The notes under the pieces: generated by a model | What the model saw: only the letters and a program-made list of their open reading frames with translations | What the model was told of the DNA's origin: nothing | Databases searched by the model: none | Shown here: in pieces, positions 34,615-44,111 of the stretch | Layout of the letters: each line of letters begins with the position of its first letter | Position numbering within the stretch: position 1 is the stretch's first letter | From: Chitinivibrio alkaliphilus ACht1 | GTDB lineage: Bacteria; Fibrobacterota; Chitinivibrionia; Chitinivibrionales; Chitinivibrionaceae | Length of the DNA stretch: 64,000 nucleotides | Reading direction: 5' to 3' | NCBI RefSeq assembly: GCF_000474745.1 | Contig: NZ_ASJR01000013.1 | Span: 1-64,000 of the forward strand | Program-made: the position numbers and the translations under genes

Positions 34615-36586
34615 ATGAACCTGAGCACACAGATTCGTATAGAAGTGTCAAAAGATGCAACACGGTCGTATCTTGTTGATTTCCCAGGCGATGCCATGGT
34701 GGATGACGTGTATCGTCGTTTACAAGATTTGCACATTGTCCATGGCATTATCGATGAGAACATCTCCCAGGTTCTCATGGGAAAACCCTTTACCGCATAC
34801 CCTATTGCAGAAACAGAAAATAGGGATAGGGCGGTCTCTTTTCCTCATACTACGGAGGGGGTTTCTGCAGATAAGATGTTCCATTATTGCATGAGTATTC
34901 GTACCTCCATACTGCATAAGGAGGTGCCCCATGTGTCTCATACTCCCCGTTTTTATCAAGTGGGAGAAGAAGTTTTTTCTGTGCTGCTCTACACCGAAGA
35001 ATCAGACCTTTACGGAAGGCCTTTGTGGCCGGAGCCACCGCAACGGCTTTTTGCAACAGATGGGTCTCTAGAAATGCATGAAGAGGGGGATCGTCTTCGC
35101 TTCTTCGCGGTTACTCCGGGATATCTTGCAGCGGAAGAACAGGGTCGCATAAGCCTGTTGCTCCCATTTGAAGATCGTGAGGAGAAACTGAAACGCTACT
35201 GTGTTATTCTTCCCAATACGTTGGGGGCAGAGAAGTTGTATGAATATCTACAGGAACAGCGAGATTCTTTTGTTGCAGAGTATGAGGTAGACTCACCGCC
35301 CTTTATTTCCTCTGAAGCGTTTCAGTCTATTGTTCGTGGAGAACAGGTGAAAACGGTGTTAGTGTATCGGGGGAAGGCAAAAAAAGATGGATGTGACGGG
35401 GGGATTCGCTTTACCGTGGAGGAGGAGCATTCCAAGGAGGTTTTACCGTCACATGAACGGGTAGATATGAAGTCGTTTTGTTCGTATCTTATGGTAAAAC
35501 AGGGAGAAATAGTTGCAGAAAAAAGTGCTCTCTTCTGCGGGTGAAGATGGTATCGATGTTGATGGCACGCGTATTCGGGCATATCAGGGTAAGGATATGG
35601 CCTTTCGAATACTGGATAATATTGCAGCCGAAGAGGATCAGGGGCGTATCATATATCGTGCTGAGAAGACAGGGATTCTCATTACTGATACTCGTTCTGT
35701 CTCTGTTGTTGAGGAGCTTGTCATTACGGGAGATGCGGGTATTGAAAGTGGCAATATTCGGTACGAAAAAGATGTGATCATAAAGGGAAACCTCTGCAGT
35801 GGTTACTCAGTGGAGAGCGGAGGGAATGTCTCTATTCAAGGCAATATAGAAAACGGAGGTATTGTTCGCTGTAAGGGAAATCTCTACATCGGAAATGGTC
35901 TTTTTGGAGAAAATAGCGATATTTCTGTGCAGGGTAATTGTGAGGTTGGTTTTGTACAGGATAGTGCCATGATGGTTGAGGGGAGTATTCAGGTTCGTAA
36001 TTTTGTATGGCAGAGTGCTCTTTTCTCCCGCGCGTATATTACGGTGATGGGCAAGAGTATGAAGGGGAGTAATACCAGTGTGGTGGGGGGGCGGTTGATT
36101 GCCATGAAGGGGATGGACCTTGCTTCTGTTGGTTCATATAACGCTGATACAACACTTTTTTGCGGATATAACCCTTCTTTGGAAATACGGGAGCGTCAAC
36201 TACAGAAGCTTGTGAAACGCTTGGATACTCTTCTCTTACGTGTTCAAAACAGTTGTCCTGTTAATTTGCATGATACAGAGATGATTCGTCGTATGATTGT
36301 ATTAAAGCCACAAATGGCAGGGGAGATTCGAAAGAAGTTAATGCAACTTCGCGACCTTCTTGCTAAAAAAAATCGGGCTGAGCAAGCAATTGAACAAACA
36401 CGACAGGAAATGCTGAGCAATGAGAGTCATCTTGCTATCTATATTCGGAAAAAAATAGTTCCCGATCTCATTGTTCGTATGAAGAATGAACGCCGTGTTT
36501 TTTCCTGTGAGGCAACAGGAATGGAGATCTATCTTACGGGATCAGGAATTCATTGTAAAAGCTACGATGGGTCTCTTTCTCCATAG
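34615..36586 (+). CDS. FapA/DUF342 family protein (frame broken in an A run)
   Basis: Family with a beta-helix core (repeated short GN/GNV strands) often found next to two-component and motility genes; molecular role unclear. The first frame (34615-35544) ends MVKQGEIVAEKSALFCG, while the second runs from about 35513 to 36586 and contains the beta-helix (VIIKGNLCSGYSVESGG, SIQGNIENGG) and a C-terminal coiled coil (about 555-640). Removing one A from the run 35519-35524 joins them as GEIVAEKVLSSAGEDGIDVDG, the usual FapA linker, giving 656 residues. Starts 3 bp after the response-regulator gene, so it belongs to the signalling operon. The 3' end overlaps convergent slt by 25 bp. Confidence 0.82.
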
Positions 36587-38694
36587 AGGGCTCTATAGGT
36601 CCAATAATTACCTAATACTTTCTTGACATAATCCCGTGTTTCTGAAAAGGCGATAAATTCGACAAAGAGATATTCATCATCAAGAATTGCCTCATTGCGT
36701 CGAACCCATCGTTGTACGTTGTGGGCACCTCCGTTATACGATGCTAAGGCTTTCACTTTGCTTCCATCCCACTGTTCAAGGCGTTTTGCTATGTAATAGG
36801 TACCGAAGTCGATATTGATAACAGGATTAAACAACATGTTTCGAGAAAAAGGGCGTCCTAACTCCCGAGCAATTTGTTGCCCCGTGGCAGGCATGATCTG
36901 CATAAGCCCCAAGGCACCCACGGGGGAACCAATGGTTTCATGAAAGGTGCTTTCTTGACGCATAATAGCGGGGATCAGATAGGGAGATACGGAAAACTGA
37001 GCACTGGCGAGGCTTATTTCAAAGGGGTACACCTGTGGATAATACCGTTCAAGAAGACCACGGGGCGCATCTCGGCGAATGGAGAGGGGAACCCGATAGT
37101 ACAGGTTCCTCATAATTCTGTATGATTCATGATACTCTTCCATAAGCATGTAAAGATCGGAAAGGCTTAGGAGTGTTCCATGATTTGTTCCTGATTGAAG
37201 AGTGAGGGGTTCAATGATAAAATAGGTCTCGTCGGAAAAACCAAGTGATCCTAAGCGTAAGGCATGCTCAAAACGTGCATTTTCCTCAGGGGCTGTAGAA
37301 CCTTGTCCTTGTCGATTCAACCTTTGTTTCCATCGATCGGTGGTATCAAAGGAGAGTTCCTCAGTTTCCAGTTCTTTACGCGCAATCCATGCATAGTAAT
37401 GAGTGGGATCAGTAGAGATGGCACGCTCATAATATTTTTCGGCATTTGCCCTGTCTTCAAGGGCGGCATATGATCGTCCGATCCAGTAGTAGCCTCCAGG
37501 GTAGAGCGGAGATGAGCGGAATTGACGACAGAAGGTTTGATACTCTTCTATGGCTTTTTCGTAGTTACCCGTGCGAAAATGAAGCAGTCCCACTCGGAAC
37601 GCAGCATCATCTCCAAAGCGGCGATCGGGTGTGGTGTTGCGAATTTCTGCAAAGGCCTCTCGTGCCGCGTCAAAATCACCGCGATTCTCTTTTTGCCACG
37701 CCATGTACCAGATGATGCTATGGCTTCGTGCACTGGTGGGGTAATAGGAAACATGTTTGTTGTACCACTCATTGGCCGCATCTTGATTGCCCAAACTGCG
37801 ATATGACCGGGCCATACGGTAGAGAATCTCTGAGTTATTCCCATGGTTTTCATAATATTCCCGGCCCCAGCGCAGGGTGTTACTCCAGTTTTCTAAGTGA
37901 TAGTTTAGAAGAGTACGATGGTGCAAGTACTCCTTGTCTGTGACGCGGCGAGAAAAGTCATCACGACGCAGGGCGTAGTGAAGCCAGCGGCTTGCGGAGC
38001 GATGAAGCCCCTGTTCCATGAGGTCTTTTGAGATATGAAATGCCGTGTCAGGGGTAATTTCCCCCTGTACCCTGGTTGTGTCTAGGGCTTGGAGATATGA
38101 CCGTAAGGAAGATTCAGCCACCGCTTTTGTACGGTTGGAGTGGTAGTTTTCCCCGGTAATACCAGTCTCTCTGATTACGACAGGCCAATTGGTTTTTTCA
38201 GGGATTGGTACATCTTCGCCATGAACAAGGCGACGCCAATGCAGTATCCAATTAATGCGCCCAATATGATGTTCATGGGCTTGGGCAAGAGAGTCTATTT
38301 TGCTGAAGAGAAAAAAGCGATAGGACTCTATGTCAGTATAATGTGCTGCTTCGCGATAGTAAAGAATTGCCCGTTTCCACTCCTCTTGATCGACATAGAT
38401 ATCCCCCATGCGACGAAATGCAAAGGGTTTGTAGGGGCTGTCTGTGAGTATAACCTTATCAAGGTACTGCATGGCCTTTGCAATATCCCCTTCTCTTCGG
38501 CGAAGCTCTCCCATCTTAAGATAAAAATACGTGGAGTCTTCATATTCAATGGAGCGGAATAAGGAGTCTGCACGGGAGAATTCTCCTGTCACAAGATAGG
38601 TATTTCCACGGCATTCTGGTATCTCATCAAAGGAGATCAGGTGTGCCGTGACCGTGCAGGCAAAGAGTATATTACAGAGAAGGGTTATCTTCAT
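36562..38694 (-). CDS. slt: Soluble lytic transglycosylase with TPR-like superhelix
   Basis: Periplasmic enzyme cleaving glycan strands of peptidoglycan. ATG 38694 with AGGAG gives a signal peptide (1-19). Residues about 40-540 are helical repeats, several TPR-like (YYWIGRSYAALEDRANAEKY). The C-terminal Slt domain has catalytic Glu581 (RQESTF), then SPVGALGLMQIMPATG and the SYNGG motif (usually AYNAG). 710 residues, longer than E. coli Slt70. Likely cell-wall recycling or growth. A promoter is visible upstream. Confidence 0.92.
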   Translation of the reverse strand: MKITLLCNILFACTVTAHLISFDEIPECRGNTYLVTGEFSRADSLFRSIEYEDSTYFYLKMGELRRREGDIAKAMQYLDKVILTDSPYKPFAFRRMGDIYVDQEEWKRAILYYREAAHYTDIESYRFFLFSKIDSLAQAHEHHIGRINWILHWRRLVHGEDVPIPEKTNWPVVIRETGITGENYHSNRTKAVAESSLRSYLQALDTTRVQGEITPDTAFHISKDLMEQGLHRSASRWLHYALRRDDFSRRVTDKEYLHHRTLLNYHLENWSNTLRWGREYYENHGNNSEILYRMARSYRSLGNQDAANEWYNKHVSYYPTSARSHSIIWYMAWQKENRGDFDAAREAFAEIRNTTPDRRFGDDAAFRVGLLHFRTGNYEKAIEEYQTFCRQFRSSPLYPGGYYWIGRSYAALEDRANAEKYYERAISTDPTHYYAWIARKELETEELSFDTTDRWKQRLNRQGQGSTAPEENARFEHALRLGSLGFSDETYFIIEPLTLQSGTNHGTLLSLSDLYMLMEEYHESYRIMRNLYYRVPLSIRRDAPRGLLERYYPQVYPFEISLASAQFSVSPYLIPAIMRQESTFHETIGSPVGALGLMQIMPATGQQIARELGRPFSRNMLFNPVINIDFGTYYIAKRLEQWDGSKVKALASYNGGAHNVQRWVRRNEAILDDEYLFVEFIAFSETRDYVKKVLGNYWTYRALYGERDPS

Positions 38695-38725
38695 GTTGTA
38701 CTCCTCATGAGTAGATGTTCTTTGT

Positions 38726-38755
38726 AATATAACTACGACTATGTTCATTTTGCAA
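38726..38755 (-). promoter_or_regulatory. Promoter of slt
   Basis: Minus-strand TTGCAA (38755-38750) and TATATT (38731-38726) with an 18-base spacer, 31 bp before the slt ATG. It lies in the gap between the divergent slt and Nudix genes. Confidence 0.6.
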
Positions 38756-38770
38756 AAAGGAAAAAATCAG

Positions 38771-39507
38771 ATGAATTTTTTTACACAGTATGCAAAAGCA
38801 GCACGATGGAAGAAGAAGATAGATCGCTCACTCTGTCGTTTTGTTGGTGCTGATGTGCGTGCCTCGCACAGAAAAAACGATGGCTCACTTCTTTTTGCAT
38901 ATGTTGAATCACATGTGCTCTCGCCACAGGGACAAACTCTTCCGGGCATTCTTTTTCTACGGGGCGATGCGGTGGTTATTGTACCACATATTATTTGTAA
39001 AGAAGAGGGAAGGTCTTTCTTTCTCATGGTGAACCAGCGTCGTATTGCTGATGGGGAAGTTCATTGTGAATTTCCTGCAGGAATGCTTGATGATGAGGTG
39101 GACAATCCCCGTGGTGTTGCCTGTCGTGAGTTGGAGGAGGAGACAGGGATGTGCATCGGTGCAACAGATCTCTTTTTATTGCACCATAAGCCTCTTTTTA
39201 CCAGTCCGGGAGGAAGTGATGAGGCCGTATGGTTTTTGGTGTCACCCAAGAACTTTCCCGTCGTGAGTGCCGTGCTTTAGACAAGCGGAACATGGGAAAT
39301 ACTATGGAAGGAGAGGTTATTCACACAGAGCTTGTTTCACCCCAAGCGGTTATTTCCCGTGCTGTGTCATTGCAGGTGCTCTGTGGCTACCAGTTGTTTA
39401 GATCTTTCTTTGAGAACGTTGCAGGAGAATCTCTCCAAGATAGAGTGCTCCTCCCCCAAGAGCAACAAAGAGGGTCGCACTATAAAACAAGGCCGCAAAA
39501 GCCATAA
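38771..39507 (+). CDS. Nudix hydrolase, ADP-sugar-pyrophosphatase-like (frame broken in a T run)
   Basis: Probable hydrolase of a nucleoside-diphosphate-linked compound. ATG 38771 follows AAAAAGGA at good spacing. The Nudix box is GMLDDEVDNPRGVACRELEEETGM, with REL-EEE-TG intact but one extra residue and Asp in place of the first Glu. The frame stops at 39280 just after SPGGSDEAVWF, whereas a neighbouring frame carries a fitting continuation (GVTQELSRRECRALDK). Adding one T to the run 39233-39237 joins them as VWFFGVTQEL for 245 residues, ending at 39507. The tail then overlaps the convergent membrane-protein gene by 110 bp, so the exact 3' end is uncertain. Substrate not predicted. Confidence 0.75.
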
Positions 39508-40345
39508 CTTGCGACACCGTGAGGTGCGGAAAAAACAGCAGGAACGTATACTCTCGTACACCGGCACCGTTTATGGTGAAGGGAATAAAGGTAAGCACTG
39601 TAATTATGGGGAGCACCATGAGCAAGTCGAGAAAGCCCATGGGGGCACCAATGAGAGCAAAGATGTAAAAGCTAATGCCAACCAGGAGAAGAAAAATACT
39701 GCACCCTAAAACAATGGTTAATGTAAGAATACCAGGGCAGCAAAGGTAGTGGCGAAGGCTTTTTTGCATGGTGGCGATAATCTTTTGCGGGCGAACCCAC
39801 GTGGCGGGAAGGAGCTTCTTATGCAAAGGAAAAAATAGAAAGAGGATAGATACTCCCAGCAGTGGATAGATGAGCACAAATATGCGTTGTGCCATGGGGG
39901 GGAGGTCTCGGTGAAGATCGGGAGAAAGTATCAATGAGAGTGCTCCCAGGGCTGCAAGAATTACAAATCCCATGGCTCGGGCAAATAGTACCGACGTTGC
40001 TGCGTCAATTTTGGCTGTTTCATTTTGGGCAAGACGTGCTCCCTTAATAATATCCCCGCTTGCTGCAGAAGGAAGTATGGATTGAAAGAAAAATGCCGAG
40101 AAGTGAATACAGAAAAGACGGGCAAAGGACACCTGTCGTAAGGCCGTTTTTCGTAATATGCCATACCACTTGACTACATGGAGAAACTGCATGAGAAACA
40201 CAAGCATGATGAGTGACAGGAGTTGGAGAAAAGAGATTCCTCGAAGTGGTGAAATAATATCTTCTGAACTTGTTTGTCCGAGAAGTATTGCAAGGAGAGT
40301 TATGGTGATAAGGAGTTTTACGAGGGTTGGTGTTTTACCCGTCAT
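39398..40345 (-). CDS. UPF0104 / lysylphosphatidylglycerol-synthase-like membrane protein
   Basis: 315-residue protein with about eight membrane helices, matching the flippase-type membrane domain of MprF and stand-alone homologues. The conserved SAASGDIIKGARL (family form PGRLGE/PSGAGD-like) and FIPFTINGAGVREYTFL segments support the family. ATG 40345 has AGGAA eight bases upstream. No synthase domain is attached, so lipid modification itself is not implied. Its 3' end is antisense to the Nudix tail. Confidence 0.85.
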   Translation of the reverse strand: MTGKTPTLVKLLITITLLAILLGQTSSEDIISPLRGISFLQLLSLIMLVFLMQFLHVVKWYGILRKTALRQVSFARLFCIHFSAFFFQSILPSAASGDIIKGARLAQNETAKIDAATSVLFARAMGFVILAALGALSLILSPDLHRDLPPMAQRIFVLIYPLLGVSILFLFFPLHKKLLPATWVRPQKIIATMQKSLRHYLCCPGILTLTIVLGCSIFLLLVGISFYIFALIGAPMGFLDLLMVLPIITVLTFIPFTINGAGVREYTFLLFFPHLTVSQVMAFAALFYSATLFVALGGGALYLGEILLQRSQRKI

Positions 40346-40455
40346 GGCGGAATTTCCTGGTAAAATGATGTCTGAGAGCTGGGGAGAGTGTACTGATGCT
40401 CTGATATGGTTGTAGTGGTGTATTCTGTATCGCGTGGAGATGGTTTTCGAGTATT

Positions 40456-41427
40456 CTATAGGTTTTCACGAAGGTTCCTCAAGGTTTCTCGATGTTTTTG
40501 CACCCATTCAATGCGCGCTTCATACTCAGAGGGAGAGTGTGAGAGTGCTTGACGAATTGTTTCTGCCGCTTGTGTTGTGTTTTCCTGTGCCATATAACTG
40601 CGGGAGATAATAACAGCAGCAGAGAGTATATCAGCTAAGTTTCGGGGTTCACGATGGGTCGCCTTCGTAATAAGTCTATAGCCCTTTTCAAGGGCTACCG
40701 TATAATTTCCCATATGATACGCAGCATTTGCCGCTGCACGAAGCATGAGTGTGTTGTGGGGGTATGTTTCCAGGGCCCGTTGTATCAGGGTGTATGCAGT
40801 GGTATACTCCTGTCGATCGTAATAAATCCAAAAGAGATTTTGCAAGGTAAACAAATGATGGATTGACGATGATCGTCCCAAGGAGTGTAACGTCTCAAGG
40901 GGGACCTTGGGATTTCCCGTGAAGGGTACCCATCGAAGAGAAGTGGCGCTGTAATATTCATAGAGTGCACGCGCTTCAACAAGGGGGTGTGGGGTAAATC
41001 CTTCTTTTTCCAGTTCACGCATGAGGTTGATTCCCCTGCGGCTTGCCTGTAATCCCCGTAGGGAACGCCCCTGTTTGAGATAGTGAAGTCCCTGCATGGA
41101 GAGAATGGAAGCTTTATAGAAGCGTTCGTCCTGGGTTGGGTCGGGAATATGCGCAAGGTGTGTGCGGGCTTTTTTGCAGAGCCCATGGAAAAAGGTTGAC
41201 TCCGGGATGAACGATTCATAATCAATAATGCGTGCATTTTCAATGCTTACCAAATAGTACAGAGAATCGCTCGTACCCAAGGATTTTTCTGCAACCATAT
41301 TTCGTGCACGTTCGTACTCTTGCTGCAGTAGATAATCGTATAAGAGGGAGTCCTGCGTGGACTCCATGGGGCCGGCCCAAAGGGGATTGAAGAGTATCCC
41401 CAGAAGTATGACGGAGACAATTACCAT
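40456..41427 (-). CDS. Secreted TPR-repeat protein
   Basis: 323 residues with a signal peptide (1-18, VSVILLGILFNPLWAG) and helical repeats; clear TPR-like units lie near 210-300 (AYTLIQRALETYPHN, AANAAYHMGNYTVALEKGY). ATG 41427 overlaps the nadE stop by 7 bp, so it appears translationally coupled to nadE although no functional link is evident. Probably a periplasmic scaffold; partner unknown. Confidence 0.8.
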   Translation of the reverse strand: MVIVSVILLGILFNPLWAGPMESTQDSLLYDYLLQQEYERARNMVAEKSLGTSDSLYYLVSIENARIIDYESFIPESTFFHGLCKKARTHLAHIPDPTQDERFYKASILSMQGLHYLKQGRSLRGLQASRRGINLMRELEKEGFTPHPLVEARALYEYYSATSLRWVPFTGNPKVPLETLHSLGRSSSIHHLFTLQNLFWIYYDRQEYTTAYTLIQRALETYPHNTLMLRAAANAAYHMGNYTVALEKGYRLITKATHREPRNLADILSAAVIISRSYMAQENTTQAAETIRQALSHSPSEYEARIEWVQKHRETLRNLRENL

Positions 41428-43064
41428 TCGTATTTGCTGACAATGGGAAATCGTCGTCCCATGCCAAAGGCTTTTGGGGTTACCTTTAATACTGGCGGAG
41501 CTTGGCGACGTTTATATTCATTTATTTGTAACGAACGAATTATCCAGTGCACAATTTGAGGGTCTATGCCTTTACTGATAAGATCTTCGCTTGACTGATC
41601 TTCTTCCAGCAAGGCAAAGAGCACTTCGTCAAGAAGATCGTAGGGAGGAAGGGTGTCCTGATCAAGTTGTTCTTCTCGTAATTCTGCTGAAGGGGGCTTG
41701 CTAAGGGTGTTTTCCGGGATACATTCTCCCATGGTGTTAAGGTGGTGTGCAAGGGCAAAGACTTCTGTTTTGTACAAGTCTGCCAATATGGAAAGAGCAC
41801 CGTTCATATCGCCATAGAGCGTACAGTATCCCACGGCCATTTCGCTTTTGTTTCCCGTATTCAGTACAAGGGCCCCAAACTTATTTGCAAAGGCCATAAG
41901 AAGGGCCCCTCGAATCCGTGATTGTACATTTTCTTCTGCTGTATTTGGTGGAAATTCGGAGAAGTGAGGAGCGAGTTCCTCTTCAAAGGCGGTATGAATC
42001 TGGCCAATACTGATTTCTTCCATGGAGATACCGAGATTAGAGGCAAGGCTGCGTGAGTCATCTATCGATCCGGGGGATGAGTATTTTGAGGGCATGGTAA
42101 TGCCCCGCACATTTTCTTTTCCTAAGGCTTGCACAGCAAGGGCTGCTGTGACTGCAGAGTCAATTCCTCCAGATAGGCCAATGAAGGCATGCGTAAAGCC
42201 GCTTTTAGAGAAGTAGTCTTGAATACCCAGTACAAGAGCTTGGCGAAGCTCTTCGTAATCATCTGTACGACTTGTGTGGATTGGTACCGTGTCTGTATCA
42301 TTCATATCAACTATTTCAAGGGCTTCTTCAAAAAAGGGAAGACGGCTCATGCAGACACCATGGGCGTTAACTGCAGTGGAACCGCCATCAAAGATCAGTT
42401 CATCATTTGCGCCTACTGTATTTACCAAGATAAAGGGGATCTTTTCAGAACGGGCGTGATCTTGTATTACGCGAAGACGCTGCTGCGATTTGTTACGGTA
42501 ATAGGGAGATGCTGAGATATTGATGATGAGCTCTGCGCCACATTTTTTAAGCTCGTGTACGGGGTTTTGCTCATAGGTAAAGGAGTGGGTGTTTCGTGCC
42601 CACATATCTTCACAAATGGTGATACCGATGCGTGTATCCTTAAAAACAAAGGTGCCGTGTTCCGAGGCGGGTTCAAAGTATCGATGCTCATCAAAAACAT
42701 CATAGCTGGGGAGGAGGCTCTTGTGCTGAGCAAAGAGTATCTTGCCGTTCATGATACACACTGCTGAATTATAGAGTGCTCGTCCGTATGGACCGGTATT
42801 GGGGAGTATCGCTCCGGTGATAAGTGCTTTTTCCGGAATGCTTTTTGAGAGCATACACAGCCGATCCAGGGCGTATCCTGCTTGCTGAATAAACCACGTA
42901 TGATCAAGGAGATCCCGTGGAGGATAGCCGGTGATAAAGAGTTCGGGAAACACAAAGAGATCGGCCCTGCGATAATTTATATTTTCGATGATTGCTTCGG
43001 CTTTTTTAAGGTTTCCCTCAATATCTCCGACAATGGGATTGAGTTGACACAAGGCAATTTTCAT
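41421..43064 (-). CDS. nadE: Glutamine-dependent NAD+ synthetase
   Basis: Makes NAD from deamido-NAD with glutamine as nitrogen donor. The N-terminal nitrilase domain supplies ammonia and shows the triad Glu41 (FPELF), Lys115 (HKSLLP) and Cys151 (ICEDMW); the C-terminal synthetase domain has the PP-loop LSGGIDSAV and KYSSPGSIDDS. 547 residues, normal for the two-domain form. ATG 43064 fits family starts; an in-frame ATG at 43076 is possible but its AGGG is too close. Confidence 0.95.
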   Translation of the reverse strand: MKIALCQLNPIVGDIEGNLKKAEAIIENINYRRADLFVFPELFITGYPPRDLLDHTWFIQQAGYALDRLCMLSKSIPEKALITGAILPNTGPYGRALYNSAVCIMNGKILFAQHKSLLPSYDVFDEHRYFEPASEHGTFVFKDTRIGITICEDMWARNTHSFTYEQNPVHELKKCGAELIINISASPYYRNKSQQRLRVIQDHARSEKIPFILVNTVGANDELIFDGGSTAVNAHGVCMSRLPFFEEALEIVDMNDTDTVPIHTSRTDDYEELRQALVLGIQDYFSKSGFTHAFIGLSGGIDSAVTAALAVQALGKENVRGITMPSKYSSPGSIDDSRSLASNLGISMEEISIGQIHTAFEEELAPHFSEFPPNTAEENVQSRIRGALLMAFANKFGALVLNTGNKSEMAVGYCTLYGDMNGALSILADLYKTEVFALAHHLNTMGECIPENTLSKPPSAELREEQLDQDTLPPYDLLDEVLFALLEEDQSSEDLISKGIDPQIVHWIIRSLQINEYKRRQAPPVLKVTPKAFGMGRRFPIVSKYEW

Positions 43065-43133
43065 ATGTATATACATCCCTGTTGGTTTTTACTGTAAAAT
43101 AATATACAGGACGGGTTTCTTAAAGGGGAAAGT

Positions 43134-44111
43134 ATGTGGAGTAGAAATCTTTTCATTCTTTTCGTCGTTCCTCTGTTTTTTCTTGGGTGCGGCATATTAG
43201 AGCCTTCTTCTGGCCATGATGATGAGAAAGAGCAGGAATACTCCTTCTTTGCAACGACCCCCTTTTTTGCACCAGCTCAGAAAGAAACGTCTCTTCTTAC
43301 TCTCTACACATCGTCCGGAACATCTCTTCGTCTGTCATCAGGAGACCTTCTTCGTATCCGTTTCTTTGATCACTCCTATGTATCCCGAGAAGATACAATC
43401 TCCATAAAGAGAGGGCAGAATCTTGATGCATTATTTACCCAGATTATCCAGGCAGTAGCCTCTCATGGCTATGAGCTTGCTCTTTCTTTGGAAGAAGGGG
43501 AGGTACAGGCAAAATTTTCTCCGGGAGATACCATCTATAATCTCACTGTGGAGAATCTGAGTGATCATGTTTCTAAAAAGGAACTGCGCCGTACCCTTTA
43601 TTGGAGCGGTACTCTTTGGGGAACCCGCGTAAGTGCCGGGAGATTGCTGAGTCCCGCTGCAAAGAGTGATCTCCTTACAGAATTACGCGATCCTTACGGA
43701 CGGCGTGTGGGGATCGAAGCCTTTGATACGATTTTTGTTATGGGAAGTATTTCAAATAAGGAGATTCCTCCCGGTGAATATCTTCTTCGTATAGACCCCC
43801 ACGGCGGTGGAGAGACCGTAGAGGATCTCCATTTGCTGATTCGCACAGCCGCCTCTGCTGCAGGAAGCCGGGGATACTCCTTTGGCGTGGTATCCAGGAG
43901 CCCCCATGAGAGAACGGGAGCTTTTTATTTCCAGGCGCCCCATACAGATAGGTCAAAGGATTCCCTCGTGGTTTTTGCCAAGAAAGCACGTGGCGGCGGA
44001 GCTCTCTCCCCCGCCATATTTAATGATATGATGGTCTACGAGTACATCCCATGTGCCATCCCTGAGCTTAGGGATGGTATTTCTTCAGGGACGGTGCTTG
44101 ACTGTTTATGA
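43134..44111 (+). CDS. Lipoprotein of unknown function
   Basis: 325 residues. The signal ends in lipobox LFFLGC (Cys19), with GGGG-rich ribosome binding site upstream of ATG 43134. I recognise no family. Two segments are similar to each other and look like a duplicated domain: RGQNLDALFTQIIQAVASHGYELALS (about 83-108) and ETVEDLHLLIRTAASAAGSRGYSFGV (about 224-249), each followed by a short beta hairpin, in a layout reminiscent of flagellar-hook FlgE/FliK-type or usher-like repeats, but this is only a resemblance. The 3' end overlaps convergent dapA by 44 bp and runs through a hairpin. Confidence 0.7.
   Translation: MWSRNLFILFVVPLFFLGCGILEPSSGHDDEKEQEYSFFATTPFFAPAQKETSLLTLYTSSGTSLRLSSGDLLRIRFFDHSYVSREDTISIKRGQNLDALFTQIIQAVASHGYELALSLEEGEVQAKFSPGDTIYNLTVENLSDHVSKKELRRTLYWSGTLWGTRVSAGRLLSPAAKSDLLTELRDPYGRRVGIEAFDTIFVMGSISNKEIPPGEYLLRIDPHGGGETVEDLHLLIRTAASAAGSRGYSFGVVSRSPHERTGAFYFQAPHTDRSKDSLVVFAKKARGGGALSPAIFNDMMVYEYIPCAIPELRDGISSGTVLDCL
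44056..44077. terminator. Hairpin at the junction of two convergent genes
   Basis: A perfect 8-bp repeat CCATCCCT/AGGGATGG with loop GAGCTT spans the dapA stop codon. Neither side has a strong T tract, so it may be a weak bidirectional terminator. Confidence 0.45.

Noticed and set aside
35513-36586. A second, independent DUF342 gene
   Set aside because: Its first residues match the linker expected right after the upstream half, and it has no ribosome binding site.
39229-39507. A separate small gene after the Nudix gene
   Set aside because: It reads as the Nudix C-terminus.
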